This document shows, piece after piece, positions 25,076-33,088 of a DNA stretch of 64,000 nucleotides. The first letter of the stretch is position 1. Every line of letters starts with the position of its first letter. Source of the DNA: Pelagadaptatus aseana (GTDB taxonomy: Bacteria > Pseudomonadota > Gammaproteobacteria > Pseudomonadales > Cellvibrionaceae); contig BAABNI010000003.1 of NCBI GenBank assembly GCA_040365065.1, positions 262,526 through 326,525 on the forward strand, written 5' to 3'. The position numbers and the translations under genes are program-made. The notes below the pieces were generated by a model. That model did no database searches and was not told the origin of the DNA. It worked only from the letters and a program-made list of their open reading frames with translations.

Positions 25076-25633
25076 ATGGGAAAAGCCACCATAAATCACT
25101 TGCAGCAGAAACCGCAGTTGGGCGAAAGGGTGTATATCGATGATGCCGCCAAGGTACTGGGGGATGTTCACCTTGGCGATGACAGTTCTGTCTGGCCCAT
25201 GGCAGTGATTCGCGGTGACATGCATCAGATCCGCATCGGCAACCGCACCAGCATTCAGGATGGCTCGATTCTGCACATCACCCACACCAGCGATTTCAAT
25301 CCCGGCGGCTGGCCGTTGACCATCGGCGATCAGGTGACGGTAGGACACCGCGCCGTGTTACACGGCTGCACCATCCACGATCGGGTACTGGTAGGCAATG
25401 GCGCCATTATTATGGACGGCGCTGTGGTTGAGTCAGAAGTCATCATTGGTGCCGGCTGCATGGTGCCACCGGGTAAGCGTCTGGAAAGCGGCTATGTCTA
25501 CGCCGGTAACCCAGCCAAGCCTCTGCGGCCATTAAAAGAATCGGAGAAAAATTTCTTCCCTTACACTTCCGACAACTATGTAAAACTCAAGGATCAGTAT
25601 CTGGAACTGCGCCTTGATAAAAACCATTACTAA
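25076..25633 (+). CDS. Gamma carbonic anhydrase-like protein (YrdA family)
   Basis: A 185-residue left-handed beta-helix protein. Hexapeptide repeats run through most of it (for example LGDVHLGDDSSVWPMAVIRGD and IGDQVTVGHRAVLHG), and three histidines in LHITHT and VGHRAVLHG match the metal ligands of gamma-class carbonic anhydrases. Many YrdA relatives have weak or unproved anhydrase activity, so only the fold and metal site are certain. The ATG at 25076 follows a GGAC sequence. A crotonase-family gene starts 17 bp downstream and is likely co-transcribed. Confidence 0.88.
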   Translation: MGKATINHLQQKPQLGERVYIDDAAKVLGDVHLGDDSSVWPMAVIRGDMHQIRIGNRTSIQDGSILHITHTSDFNPGGWPLTIGDQVTVGHRAVLHGCTIHDRVLVGNGAIIMDGAVVESEVIIGAGCMVPPGKRLESGYVYAGNPAKPLRPLKESEKNFFPYTSDNYVKLKDQYLELRLDKNHY

Positions 25634-25650
25634 AATCAGAGAGAGCAATA

Positions 25651-26331
25651 ATGTCCACTTTAAAACTGGAACTGAAAGACGGCGTTCACGTACTGACCCT
25701 GACCGATGGCGCCAATGAAAACAAACTGACCCAAGAAGTGGTCGAGGATTACATTGCCAAACTGGATGAAATTGCCAGCTTTGAGGGCAACACAGCCCTG
25801 ATGATCACCTGCGAGCATGAAAAAACGTTTTCCACCGGCATCAATCTCGAGTGGATGATGGCGCAAACGCCAGAGGGTGTTCAGCACTTCGTAAAAACTC
25901 TGGAAAAGGCCATGTTCAAGTTGGCCATGCTGAATATGCCCACCGTGGTTGCCATCAATGGCAACTGCTACGCCGGCGGTGCCATCCTGATGACCGGCTG
26001 CGATTTCCGGTTTATGCGCGCTGACCGCGGTCGCTTCTGCTACCCGGAAGTCAACATTCAGATTCCGTTTACCCCACTGATGCAGGATCTGGTCGATGTA
26101 CTGCCAAACAAACAGGTATTGAAAGAAATGTGCCTGTTGGGTCGGGCACTGACCGGGGCTGAGTGTCTGGAAGCCAATGTGGTGGACGGCTTGTTCAGCT
26201 TGGAAGAACTGCAGGAAAAAACCTTTGAGTTTGCCAAGATGCTGGCGCAGAAAGATCGCAATACCTACTCGATTATCAAGCAGCAGATGCGACCTAATAT
26301 TGAGAAGCATCGTGAAGCTATTTTTGCTTAA
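25651..26331 (+). CDS. Enoyl-CoA hydratase/isomerase family protein
   Basis: A 226-residue crotonase-fold protein. The oxyanion-hole segments are visible as FSTGINLEWM and NGNCYAGGAILMTGCD. Of the two catalytic glutamates of enoyl-CoA hydratase, the first position is not Glu in GGAILMT, while the second is kept in CYPEV. A single glutamate suits an isomerase such as delta-3,delta-2-enoyl-CoA isomerase better than a hydratase, but the substrate is unknown. GAGAGAGCAATA precedes the ATG. It is followed by a palindromic element that separates it from aroE. Confidence 0.85.
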   Translation: MSTLKLELKDGVHVLTLTDGANENKLTQEVVEDYIAKLDEIASFEGNTALMITCEHEKTFSTGINLEWMMAQTPEGVQHFVKTLEKAMFKLAMLNMPTVVAINGNCYAGGAILMTGCDFRFMRADRGRFCYPEVNIQIPFTPLMQDLVDVLPNKQVLKEMCLLGRALTGAECLEANVVDGLFSLEELQEKTFEFAKMLAQKDRNTYSIIKQQMRPNIEKHREAIFA

Positions 26332-26417
26332 TTAATTGGGAACACTTCACCCGTCACAGCTCTTGGCATCAAGTATTGTTATGATTTTCAAAATTTTGGT
26401 ACGAAGTGAGTTGTAAA

Positions 26418-26569
26418 GGGAGTGAGGTATTTGGTTTCTGGGGCTTTGATGACAGGGATGTCATCAAAGAGCTACAGGGGCAGAAAATTGCTCCTGCATT
26501 TTCTGCATACAAGCCATCCATGGCCATAACAGTATTCACGCGTTCCCAGAAACCAAATGTCTCGCTCCC
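26418..26569. mobile_element. MITE-like element with 25-bp terminal inverted repeats
   Basis: The ends 26418-26442 and 26545-26569 are complementary at about 22 of 25 positions, both starting GGGAG when read inwards and sharing ATTTGGTTTCTGGG. Inside are shorter hairpins (GATGACA-ggga-TGTCATC at 26449 and CAGGGGCA/TGCTCCTG at 26475). No open frame of credible coding character exists. The size of 152 bp and the long inverted ends suggest a miniature transposable element. No clear target-site duplication was found. Confidence 0.6.
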
Positions 26570-26596
26570 GTCGTTAGCACCCAAAGAGAACAAAGA

Positions 26597-26629
26597 GATC
26601 CTTCAGCACTTCGTGCTTCAGGATGACAG
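26597..26629. repeat. REP-like hairpin overlapping the aroE stop codon
   Basis: The sequence folds as CTTCAGCAC/GTGCTTCAG with flanking GATC and GTCATC. Its reverse complement begins TGTCATCCTGAAG, like the element at 7006. The aroE stop TGA lies within it, so its last bases encode the end of AroE. It may serve as the aroE terminator hairpin. Confidence 0.6.
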
Positions 26630-27448
26630 TTTGCTACGGAGAGACAAAATCACCGGCGTAATCTCAGGCCGAACCCCACGCCAAACAAAAAACGACTCCG
26701 CCGCCTGACCAACCAACATACCCAGACCGTCCGCCAGATTGGAGCAACCCCGCTCCTTGGCCCAGTGCAAAAATACGGTTAAGTCAGCCCCGTACATCAT
26801 GTCATAGCAGCAAGACCCTTCAGCCAACAAGTCATCCGGCAACGGTGGAAGGTCACCACTCAAACTGGCCGACGTACCATTAATCACCAAATCAAATGGC
26901 TGCCCTGACAACTCATCAAACCCGCAGCCGGCAATTTTTCCGTAGCGTTTAAACTGCTCGGCCAAAGCATCGGCCTTGGCAACCGTGCGGTTGGCCACAA
27001 CCACCAACTCCGGATTTTGCTCCAGCAGTGGCTGCAATACCCCGCGCACCGCACCACCGGCACCCAACACCAGAACCCGCTTACCTTTCACCGTCCAACC
27101 CTGATTGTCGGTAATGTCCGACACCATGCCAAAACCATCGGTATTATCGCCAATGATGCTGCCATCGGCTTCAAGCTTCAGGGTATTTACCGCTCCGGCG
27201 TTGGTAGCCCGCTCGGTTAACTGATCGGCAAATTCATAGGCGTCCAGCTTGAAGGGCACGGTGATATTCAGCCCCTTGCCACCCGTCGCAAAAAATTCAC
27301 GGGCCGCTGCGGCAAACTGATCCTCGGCCACCAGCTGCTTGGTGTATTGCAATGCTTCGCCGGTCTGGCTGGCAAACTGGCCGTGAATATCCGGCGACTT
27401 GGAGTGGGCAATGGGGTTGCCGAATACCGCATACTGATCCTCAGCCAT
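26618..27448 (-). CDS. aroE: Shikimate dehydrogenase (NADP+)
   Basis: Reduces 3-dehydroshikimate to shikimate in chorismate synthesis. It shows YAVFGNPIAHSKSP at the N-terminus (substrate site), NITVPFK with the catalytic lysine, the dinucleotide-binding VLGAGGAVRG, the NRT phosphate-binding segment and NGTSASL. It has 276 residues. I use the ATG at 27448 (MAEDQYAVFG) because GGGTGA lies 7 bases upstream. An ATG at 27454 that overlaps the hemF stop as ATGA is also possible. It follows hemF with essentially no gap, an order also seen in Pseudomonas. Confidence 0.95.
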   Translation of the reverse strand: MAEDQYAVFGNPIAHSKSPDIHGQFASQTGEALQYTKQLVAEDQFAAAAREFFATGGKGLNITVPFKLDAYEFADQLTERATNAGAVNTLKLEADGSIIGDNTDGFGMVSDITDNQGWTVKGKRVLVLGAGGAVRGVLQPLLEQNPELVVVANRTVAKADALAEQFKRYGKIAGCGFDELSGQPFDLVINGTSASLSGDLPPLPDDLLAEGSCCYDMMYGADLTVFLHWAKERGCSNLADGLGMLVGQAAESFFVWRGVRPEITPVILSLRSKLSS

Positions 27449-27450
27449 GG

Positions 27451-28359
27451 TCATTTCACCCAATCCTGATGGGGCAGAAACGCCTCGGTCAGTTCTGCTT
27501 CCGGTGAGCCGGGCTCCGGGTTCCAGTTGTACTCCCAGCGCACCATGGGTGGTAACGACATCAGAATCGATTCGGTGCGACCACCGGTCTGTAAGCCAAA
27601 CAAGGTACCGCGATCGAATACCAGATTGAATTCCACATAGCGACCACGCCGGTAGAGCTGAAAATCACGCTCGCGCTCACCAAAAGCAACCTCTTTACGG
27701 GCCGCCATAATGGGTCGATACGCTTTGGTGTAGCTGTCACCCACTGCGCGCATAAAAGCAAAACTTTGCTCAAAGCCCAGTTCGTTGAAATCATCGAAAA
27801 ACAGGCCACCGACACCACGGGCTTCATCGCGGTGTTTCAGGTAAAAGTATTCATCGCACCATTTTTTAAAGCGTGGATAAATGTCGTCTCCAAAAGGGTC
27901 GCAAGCCTGTTTAGCGGTCTGATGCCAGAAAACACAGTCTTCCCGGTTACCGTAGTAGGGTGTCAGATCGTAGCCACCGCCAAACCACCAAACCGGATCT
28001 TCACCCTCCTTCTCGGCGATAAAGAAACGCACGTTAGCGTGACTGGTGGGCACATAGGGATTCTTCGGATGGATAACCAGCGAAACCCCCATGGCCTCGA
28101 AGGAGCGACCGGCCAGCTCCGGGCGGTGAGCCGTCGCCGATGCCGGCAGCTCGCCACCAAAGACGTGGGAGAAGTTAACACCGCCCTTCTCGATCACAAC
28201 GCCATTATCGAGTACCCGGGTGCGACCGCCGCCACCAGCTTCCCGCTGCCAACTGTCTTCAACAAAACCAGCGCCGCCATCTTCCTCGGCCAGTTCCTGA
28301 CAAATGCGATCCTGTAAGTCCATTAAATAGGCTTTAACCGCCTGTTTGTCCGGCTGCAT
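27451..28359 (-). CDS. hemF: Oxygen-dependent coproporphyrinogen III oxidase
   Basis: Aerobic haem biosynthesis enzyme that decarboxylates two propionates to vinyl groups. It has 302 residues with family patterns GGVNFSHVFG, HPKNPYVPTSHANVRF, WWFGGGYDLTPYY and FNLVFDRGT. Two motif histidines expected at the active site are present. It is flanked by tsaC upstream and aroE downstream in the same direction. Its product pathway supplies the haem used by the oxidase cluster at 10-19 kb, but no shared control is visible. Confidence 0.97.
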   Translation of the reverse strand: MQPDKQAVKAYLMDLQDRICQELAEEDGGAGFVEDSWQREAGGGGRTRVLDNGVVIEKGGVNFSHVFGGELPASATAHRPELAGRSFEAMGVSLVIHPKNPYVPTSHANVRFFIAEKEGEDPVWWFGGGYDLTPYYGNREDCVFWHQTAKQACDPFGDDIYPRFKKWCDEYFYLKHRDEARGVGGLFFDDFNELGFEQSFAFMRAVGDSYTKAYRPIMAARKEVAFGERERDFQLYRRGRYVEFNLVFDRGTLFGLQTGGRTESILMSLPPMVRWEYNWNPEPGSPEAELTEAFLPHQDWVK

Positions 28360-28403
28360 AACTTCTAACCTTATGTCTGTGTTTCTGATTAACTTCTAGG
28401 GAA

Positions 28404-28973
28404 TTAACTGTTGCGAATAATGCGACCGGTGCGAAGGTCGCGAATTTCTGAAGGATTGGCATTACCGCCCACTCGCCCCGGCGTAATCACATCAACACTG
28501 TCGCCAAAGTAGCGACGCACCTGCCAGCCTTCGAGCGCGGGCTGTAATCCCTGAGGGTTGGCGGAAGTGGAAACAATCGGACCACCAAATGCGTCGCACA
28601 AGCCGCACACCAGAGGGTGATCCGTCACTCGCACAGCCACCGAATCAAACTGACCTTTGATCCAATCGGGCACCTGATCTTCCAAATCCGGGATCAGCCA
28701 GGTAACTGGCCCTGGCCAGCTGGCGGCCATCTGCTGGCGCTGGTCTTCACTGAGGGGACGTAACAGATACTCGATTTGCGCCATCGAAGACGCTACCAGA
28801 ATCAGGCCTTTGCTCATACTGCGTTTTTTCAGCGCCAGAATACGGTACACCGCCTGTTCATCATGAGGTGCGCACCCCAGACCCCAGACCGCTTCTGTCG
28901 GGTAGGCAATCACCGCACCACCCCACATCAGGTCAGCGGTTCGTTGAATTTTTGGGTGTCTGGACCAATCCAT
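28404..28973 (-). CDS. tsaC: Threonylcarbamoyl-AMP synthase
   Basis: Makes the L-threonylcarbamoyladenylate used for t6A37 modification of tRNAs. A 189-residue YrdC-fold protein with YPTEAVWGLGC, the nucleotide and substrate-binding KKRSMSKGLIL, PGPVTWL and STSANPQG. The short single-domain form is the TsaC type, not the longer Sua5. It is downstream of dprA across a 68-bp gap and upstream of hemF. Confidence 0.95.
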   Translation of the reverse strand: MDWSRHPKIQRTADLMWGGAVIAYPTEAVWGLGCAPHDEQAVYRILALKKRSMSKGLILVASSMAQIEYLLRPLSEDQRQQMAASWPGPVTWLIPDLEDQVPDWIKGQFDSVAVRVTDHPLVCGLCDAFGGPIVSTSANPQGLQPALEGWQVRRYFGDSVDVITPGRVGGNANPSEIRDLRTGRIIRNS

Positions 28974-29041
28974 TTGCGCCTCTTTGCTTTGTCAGACCGT
29001 AGCCGGATAAAAGGCGCAAAGTTACCCCAGAGGCGGCAGCT

Positions 29042-30178
29042 TCACAAGCGCTGGTATCCGGCCCCCTGTTGTGCCACCAGACCTTTGATCTGCAATCCCA
29101 TCAACACAGGTAACAGGATTTCCGTCTGCCAGCCGGTCAGCTGTGCCAAGTGCTCCAATGGCGCAACATCATAGCCCAGCGCATCCAGCAATTGCTGCTC
29201 GGAGTCATCCAGCTCAGGCTTATGGGGCTGAGAAGGCCATGATTCAGACAAGGCAGGCTGATGACTGCACCAGCCTTGCAGTTCCTCGGCAATGTCTGAT
29301 GCGGTTTCCACCAGTGTCGCCCCCTGCCGAATAAGATCATGGCAACCGCGGCTTTGAGGATTATGAATGGAACCGGGAATGCTAAACACTTCGCGCCCCT
29401 GCTCCAGTGCCAGCCTTGCAGTGATCAGCGAACCGCTGCGTGGCGCCGCCTCTACCACCAAAACGCGCAGAGACAAGCCGCTGACAATACGGTTACGGCT
29501 GGGAAAGTGCCGGGCCAAAGGTGCAGTGCCGGGAATGAACTCGGTAATCAGGCAACCGCCACCGGCAATTATCGAGTCGGCCAGCTGGCGATGCCGGCTC
29601 GGGTAAACGCGATCGATCCCTGTGGCCATGACCGCAATGGTATGGCCTCCCACACTGAGTGCGCCCTCATGGGCTCGGGCATCAATGCCGGCAGCGAGAC
29701 CGCTGGTTATGGTGAATCCGGCCTGCGCCAGACAGGCAGAAAAGCGAAAGGCGTTATCGGCACCGCCGCGGGTCATATTGCGACTGCCAACCACCGCCAA
29801 TTGCGGCTGTGATAGCGCATCACTGTTTCCCAGTACATAGAGAGCCGGTGGGTAATCGGAAATATCCTTTAACAGCTGTGGGTAGCGATCATCTGTGTGG
29901 GTAATGATCTCTGCCCCGATGGAATCCAGCAGAGCCAGATCCTTGTTGAATTGCAACCAACAGTCACTGGTTGCTCCCCGCTGACGCAACTCCAGCAACG
30001 ACGACAATAGCTTTGGTGGCAACAGCGAGCGCAATTGACTTTCCGTTGTTTGCAGCAACTGCTCCGGTGTGATGCCCGCCCTGATCAAAGCCAGATACTG
30101 GCGAGCGCCCATACCGGGTAAATACTGCAGCAAGGCAATCAGTTGATCGGGGGATTCCAGATCTTGCCACCAGGACAT
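29042..30178 (-). CDS. dprA: DNA processing protein DprA (Smf)
   Basis: Loads RecA on incoming single-stranded DNA during natural transformation. The Rossmann-like core has VGSRNMTRGG, TSGLAAGIDARAHEGAL and the later GTAPLARHFPSRNRIVSG. A winged-helix domain fills the C-terminus from about residue 315 (LLDALGYDVAPLEHLAQLTG). The ATG at 30178 gives MSWWQDLES and has GGAG upstream, and the open frame before it is not conserved in character. The protein has 378 residues. Its presence does not by itself prove competence. It lies after the LysM gene as in Pseudomonas. Confidence 0.94.
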   Translation of the reverse strand: MSWWQDLESPDQLIALLQYLPGMGARQYLALIRAGITPEQLLQTTESQLRSLLPPKLLSSLLELRQRGATSDCWLQFNKDLALLDSIGAEIITHTDDRYPQLLKDISDYPPALYVLGNSDALSQPQLAVVGSRNMTRGGADNAFRFSACLAQAGFTITSGLAAGIDARAHEGALSVGGHTIAVMATGIDRVYPSRHRQLADSIIAGGGCLITEFIPGTAPLARHFPSRNRIVSGLSLRVLVVEAAPRSGSLITARLALEQGREVFSIPGSIHNPQSRGCHDLIRQGATLVETASDIAEELQGWCSHQPALSESWPSQPHKPELDDSEQQLLDALGYDVAPLEHLAQLTGWQTEILLPVLMGLQIKGLVAQQGAGYQRL

Positions 30179-30263
30179 AGCCAGCTCCGTATAAACCAAA
30201 GCCGCACAGCATCCCATCGCCGTCACTGTTTGATGATAGGTAGAAGGTATGGTTTATCGCGGG

Positions 30264-30294
30264 CATAAAAAAACCGGGAGAGTATCCCGGTTTA
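30264..30294 (-). terminator. Rho-independent terminator after the LysM gene
   Basis: AAACCGGGA/TCCCGGTTT with a 5-base loop, followed on the minus strand by a run of T. It lies just past the LysM gene stop, so dprA needs its own promoter or relies on read-through. Confidence 0.8.
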
Positions 30295-30311
30295 TTTACC
30301 GCCTGAAACTA

Positions 30312-31337
30312 TCAGGGGTTGCGTACCTTGTCTTCAACAGAAAGGGGACGAGTGGTTTCCAATACCAACGCATAGCTCATGCGCTCAAAGGTACGAAACA
30401 CCATCAGCAAGCCCGCTCGCTCATCCGGCAGATCCACCGTATCACCAGCAATGCGATCGCGAACTTTGCCACCGGTTTTATAAATGGCTAACACATTGCC
30501 AATGGCCAGACCGTCACGGTCACCTCGATTGATAGCCACAACGTCCATGCTGCCAACTTGGGTCAAACCACCTTCCACGGCGATCACCACCCCTTCAATA
30601 TCGGTATCGGGCGCAGATGGGAAGAAGGTCGAATCAATGGAACGCTCCTCATTGGGCAGCAAACGGTCGCCTACCCGAATTTCCTGAGTGGTTCGGGAAA
30701 CAGAGAAGGTGGCAATACCGTTTTCTTCCGTTTCCAGTTTGACCGAACCAATATCCAGCGCCTGGGTACCCAGCTTTTCATCGGTTTCCGGATCGATAAA
30801 ATCCTTGCCTTTGCGGTAAACGCCATAGACCGGACTACTCTCGGTAAAATCACCGCGGGCGTATAGCTGGTCACCCGCCCCCAGTACCAGATGTTTTTCC
30901 GCACCAACCAGCACATAGGGAGCCTCATCCAGCTCACCGTTGAGCACCACCCGACTGCGACTCAAAAAACTGTTGATGGCATCCAGAGGGATCGCCGGAA
31001 TCGCATCACCCAGCGGCTCAATCCGCATGGATGGGGACAATTTGTAAGTCCGGCCTGTTTCACCGCGATCTACCGTCAGACGTGGCTTGCCATCGATATA
31101 GATAAGACGAATCACATCACCGGGGTAAATCAAATGGGGGTTATCAATCTGTGGATTGGCGTGCCAGATCTCCGGCCACATCCATGGGCTCTTGAGAAAG
31201 GTTTCGGAGATATCCCACAGGGTGTCACCTTTGACCACCACGTGGCTATCAGGGTGCGAATCATTGAGCACAATCTCATCCGCCTGAACTGACAAACTCA
31301 GCCACGCGGCCGCCATACCTAGCAGTATTTTTTTCAT
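30312..31337 (-). CDS. LysM-domain secreted protein
   Basis: A 341-residue exported protein with a signal peptide ending about LSVQADE, then a single LysM peptidoglycan-binding domain at about residues 32-82 (VVKGDTLWDISETFL, NPHLIYPGDVIRLIY). The remaining 250 residues look like beta-rich repeats without a recognisable enzyme, although GDQLYARGDF and VGDRLLPNEE segments suggest further small binding modules. A homologue in this place, divergent from def and ahead of dprA, is found in Pseudomonas (PA0020). A structural or scaffolding role at the cell wall is inferred. Confidence 0.88.
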   Translation of the reverse strand: MKKILLGMAAAWLSLSVQADEIVLNDSHPDSHVVVKGDTLWDISETFLKSPWMWPEIWHANPQIDNPHLIYPGDVIRLIYIDGKPRLTVDRGETGRTYKLSPSMRIEPLGDAIPAIPLDAINSFLSRSRVVLNGELDEAPYVLVGAEKHLVLGAGDQLYARGDFTESSPVYGVYRKGKDFIDPETDEKLGTQALDIGSVKLETEENGIATFSVSRTTQEIRVGDRLLPNEERSIDSTFFPSAPDTDIEGVVIAVEGGLTQVGSMDVVAINRGDRDGLAIGNVLAIYKTGGKVRDRIAGDTVDLPDERAGLLMVFRTFERMSYALVLETTRPLSVEDKVRNP

Positions 31338-31565
31338 TAGAATCGATCCTGTTGTGTCCGGTGATCAGCAGTATCTTTATAATAGCCAAACACCTGTGAA
31401 ATGCCGGAGCCTTTCTACAGCCTATTTCAACCGCTATCAAAGGCCGAAATACTGTATGATTCATAATGTTAGCAGCGATTGTTGCATTTTTACTAGAACA
31501 TTGATCTCTATCTGCAGGTTTTTGAACCGAGTTCACAAACAACCGATCACTAAAGACAGTTAATT

Positions 31566-32072
31566 ATGGCCCTATTACCCATCCTTGAGTTTCCAGACCC
31601 ACGTCTGCGCACCATTGCCGAGCCCGTTGATCAGGTGGACGATGACATCAGAACCCTGATCGACGACATGTTTGAAACCATGTACGCCGCACCGGGTATC
31701 GGTCTGGCCGCCACTCAGGTCAATGTTCATAAACAGGTTGTGGTCATGGACATCTCCGAGGAACAGGACGACCCATTGGTCTTTATTAACCCGAAGGTAA
31801 CTGTGCTGGCCGATGACACCCTGCCCTATGACGAGGGCTGCCTCTCAGTTCCGGGTTTTTATGAGACCGTCGATCGCCCCGCCAGCATTCAGGTCGAAGC
31901 GCTGGATCGCCATGGTGAAGCCTTTACCCTCGAGCCCGATGGTCTGTTGGCAGTCTGCATCCAGCACGAGCTGGATCACCTGAACGGCAAACTGTTTGTG
32001 GACTATATTTCCACCATGAAGCGCAATCGCATCCGTAAAAAGCTGGAAAAGGTTCACCGCCAGCGCGCCTGA
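31566..32072 (+). CDS. def: Peptide deformylase
   Basis: Removes the formyl group from nascent proteins. The three classical motifs are present: GIGLAATQ, EGCLSVPG (metal cysteine) and QHELDHLNG (two metal histidines and the catalytic glutamate). The length of 168 residues equals the usual bacterial form. It starts the rightward block def-fmt-rsmB-trkA and is divergent from the LysM gene across a 228-bp gap that should hold both promoters. Confidence 0.97.
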   Translation: MALLPILEFPDPRLRTIAEPVDQVDDDIRTLIDDMFETMYAAPGIGLAATQVNVHKQVVVMDISEEQDDPLVFINPKVTVLADDTLPYDEGCLSVPGFYETVDRPASIQVEALDRHGEAFTLEPDGLLAVCIQHELDHLNGKLFVDYISTMKRNRIRKKLEKVHRQRA

Positions 32073-32135
32073 TCAATTCCAGCCCGCTGCCGTTACCAGC
32101 CCCTCTTCTATTGATACAGACCAAGGATTCATTGC

Positions 32136-33086
32136 ATGTCTGATTCTGGCCTTCGCATTATTTTTGCCGGCACCCCGGACTTTGCTGCCCACCACCTGCA
32201 GGTGCTGCTCAACAGCGAACACCAGGTGATAGCGGCCTACACCCAGCCGGACCGTCCAGCCGGACGCGGTAAAAAGCTTGTCTCCAGCCCAGTGAAACAG
32301 CTGGCGGAACAACATCAGGTGCCGGTCTATCAACCGCAAAATTTCAAAGACGAAGTCGATCAGCAACAATTAAAAGACCTGAACGCCGACATTATGGTGG
32401 TGGTGGCCTACGGCCTGCTACTGCCTCAGGTCGTACTCGACACCCCGCGGCTGGGTTGCATCAATGTCCACGCTTCATTACTGCCGCGCTGGCGGGGAGC
32501 CGCTCCCATTCAGCGAGCTGTTGCCGCCGGTGATAACGCGAGCGGTGTCACCATCATGCAAATGGACATAGGTCTGGACACCGGTGACATGCTGGTTAAA
32601 ACCCACTGCCCCATCGCCCCCGATGAAACCGGTGGCAGCCTGCACGACAAACTGCAGGCGCAAGGGGGACCGGCACTACTGCAAGCCCTGTCACAACTGG
32701 CTTCTGGCACCAGCCAGCCGCAAGTTCAGGATGACTCGCAGGCCAATTACGCCCACAAACTCAGCAAACAGGAAGCCGCCATCGACTGGCAGCAACCGGC
32801 CCGGCAAATTGAGCAAATGGTACGAGCCTTTAACCCCTTCCCCGTCGCCTATTTTGTCGACGGCAAGGATCGTATTCGCGTCTGGCAGACCAAGCCACTG
32901 GCCGCAAGCAGCTCGAGCCAACCGGGTACCATTATTGCTGCCAGCAACGACGGCATTGAAGTCGCCACTGGCGAAGGCAGCCTGTTAATTGAAACCCTGC
33001 AACTGCCCGGCAAAAAGGCGCTGCCAGTAGCCAACATCCTCAACGGTTACAAAGAGCGCTTTGCCCCCGGCAAGGTCTTTGGCTGA
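32136..33086 (+). CDS. fmt: Methionyl-tRNA formyltransferase
   Basis: Formylates initiator Met-tRNA using 10-formyl-tetrahydrofolate. It has IIFAGTPDFAA at the N-terminus, the catalytic HASLLPRWRGAAPIQRA region and a C-terminal tRNA-binding domain with PGTI. It has 316 residues, like E. coli. It is paired with def, whose product removes the same formyl group, and ends 2 bp before rsmB. Confidence 0.97.
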   Translation: MSDSGLRIIFAGTPDFAAHHLQVLLNSEHQVIAAYTQPDRPAGRGKKLVSSPVKQLAEQHQVPVYQPQNFKDEVDQQQLKDLNADIMVVVAYGLLLPQVVLDTPRLGCINVHASLLPRWRGAAPIQRAVAAGDNASGVTIMQMDIGLDTGDMLVKTHCPIAPDETGGSLHDKLQAQGGPALLQALSQLASGTSQPQVQDDSQANYAHKLSKQEAAIDWQQPARQIEQMVRAFNPFPVAYFVDGKDRIRVWQTKPLAASSSSQPGTIIAASNDGIEVATGEGSLLIETLQLPGKKALPVANILNGYKERFAPGKVFG

Positions 33087-33088
33087 TC

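Noticed and set aside
26369..26593. Short open frame of 74 codons in the MITE-like element
   Set aside because: Made of the inverted repeats, no codon bias, and no start signal.
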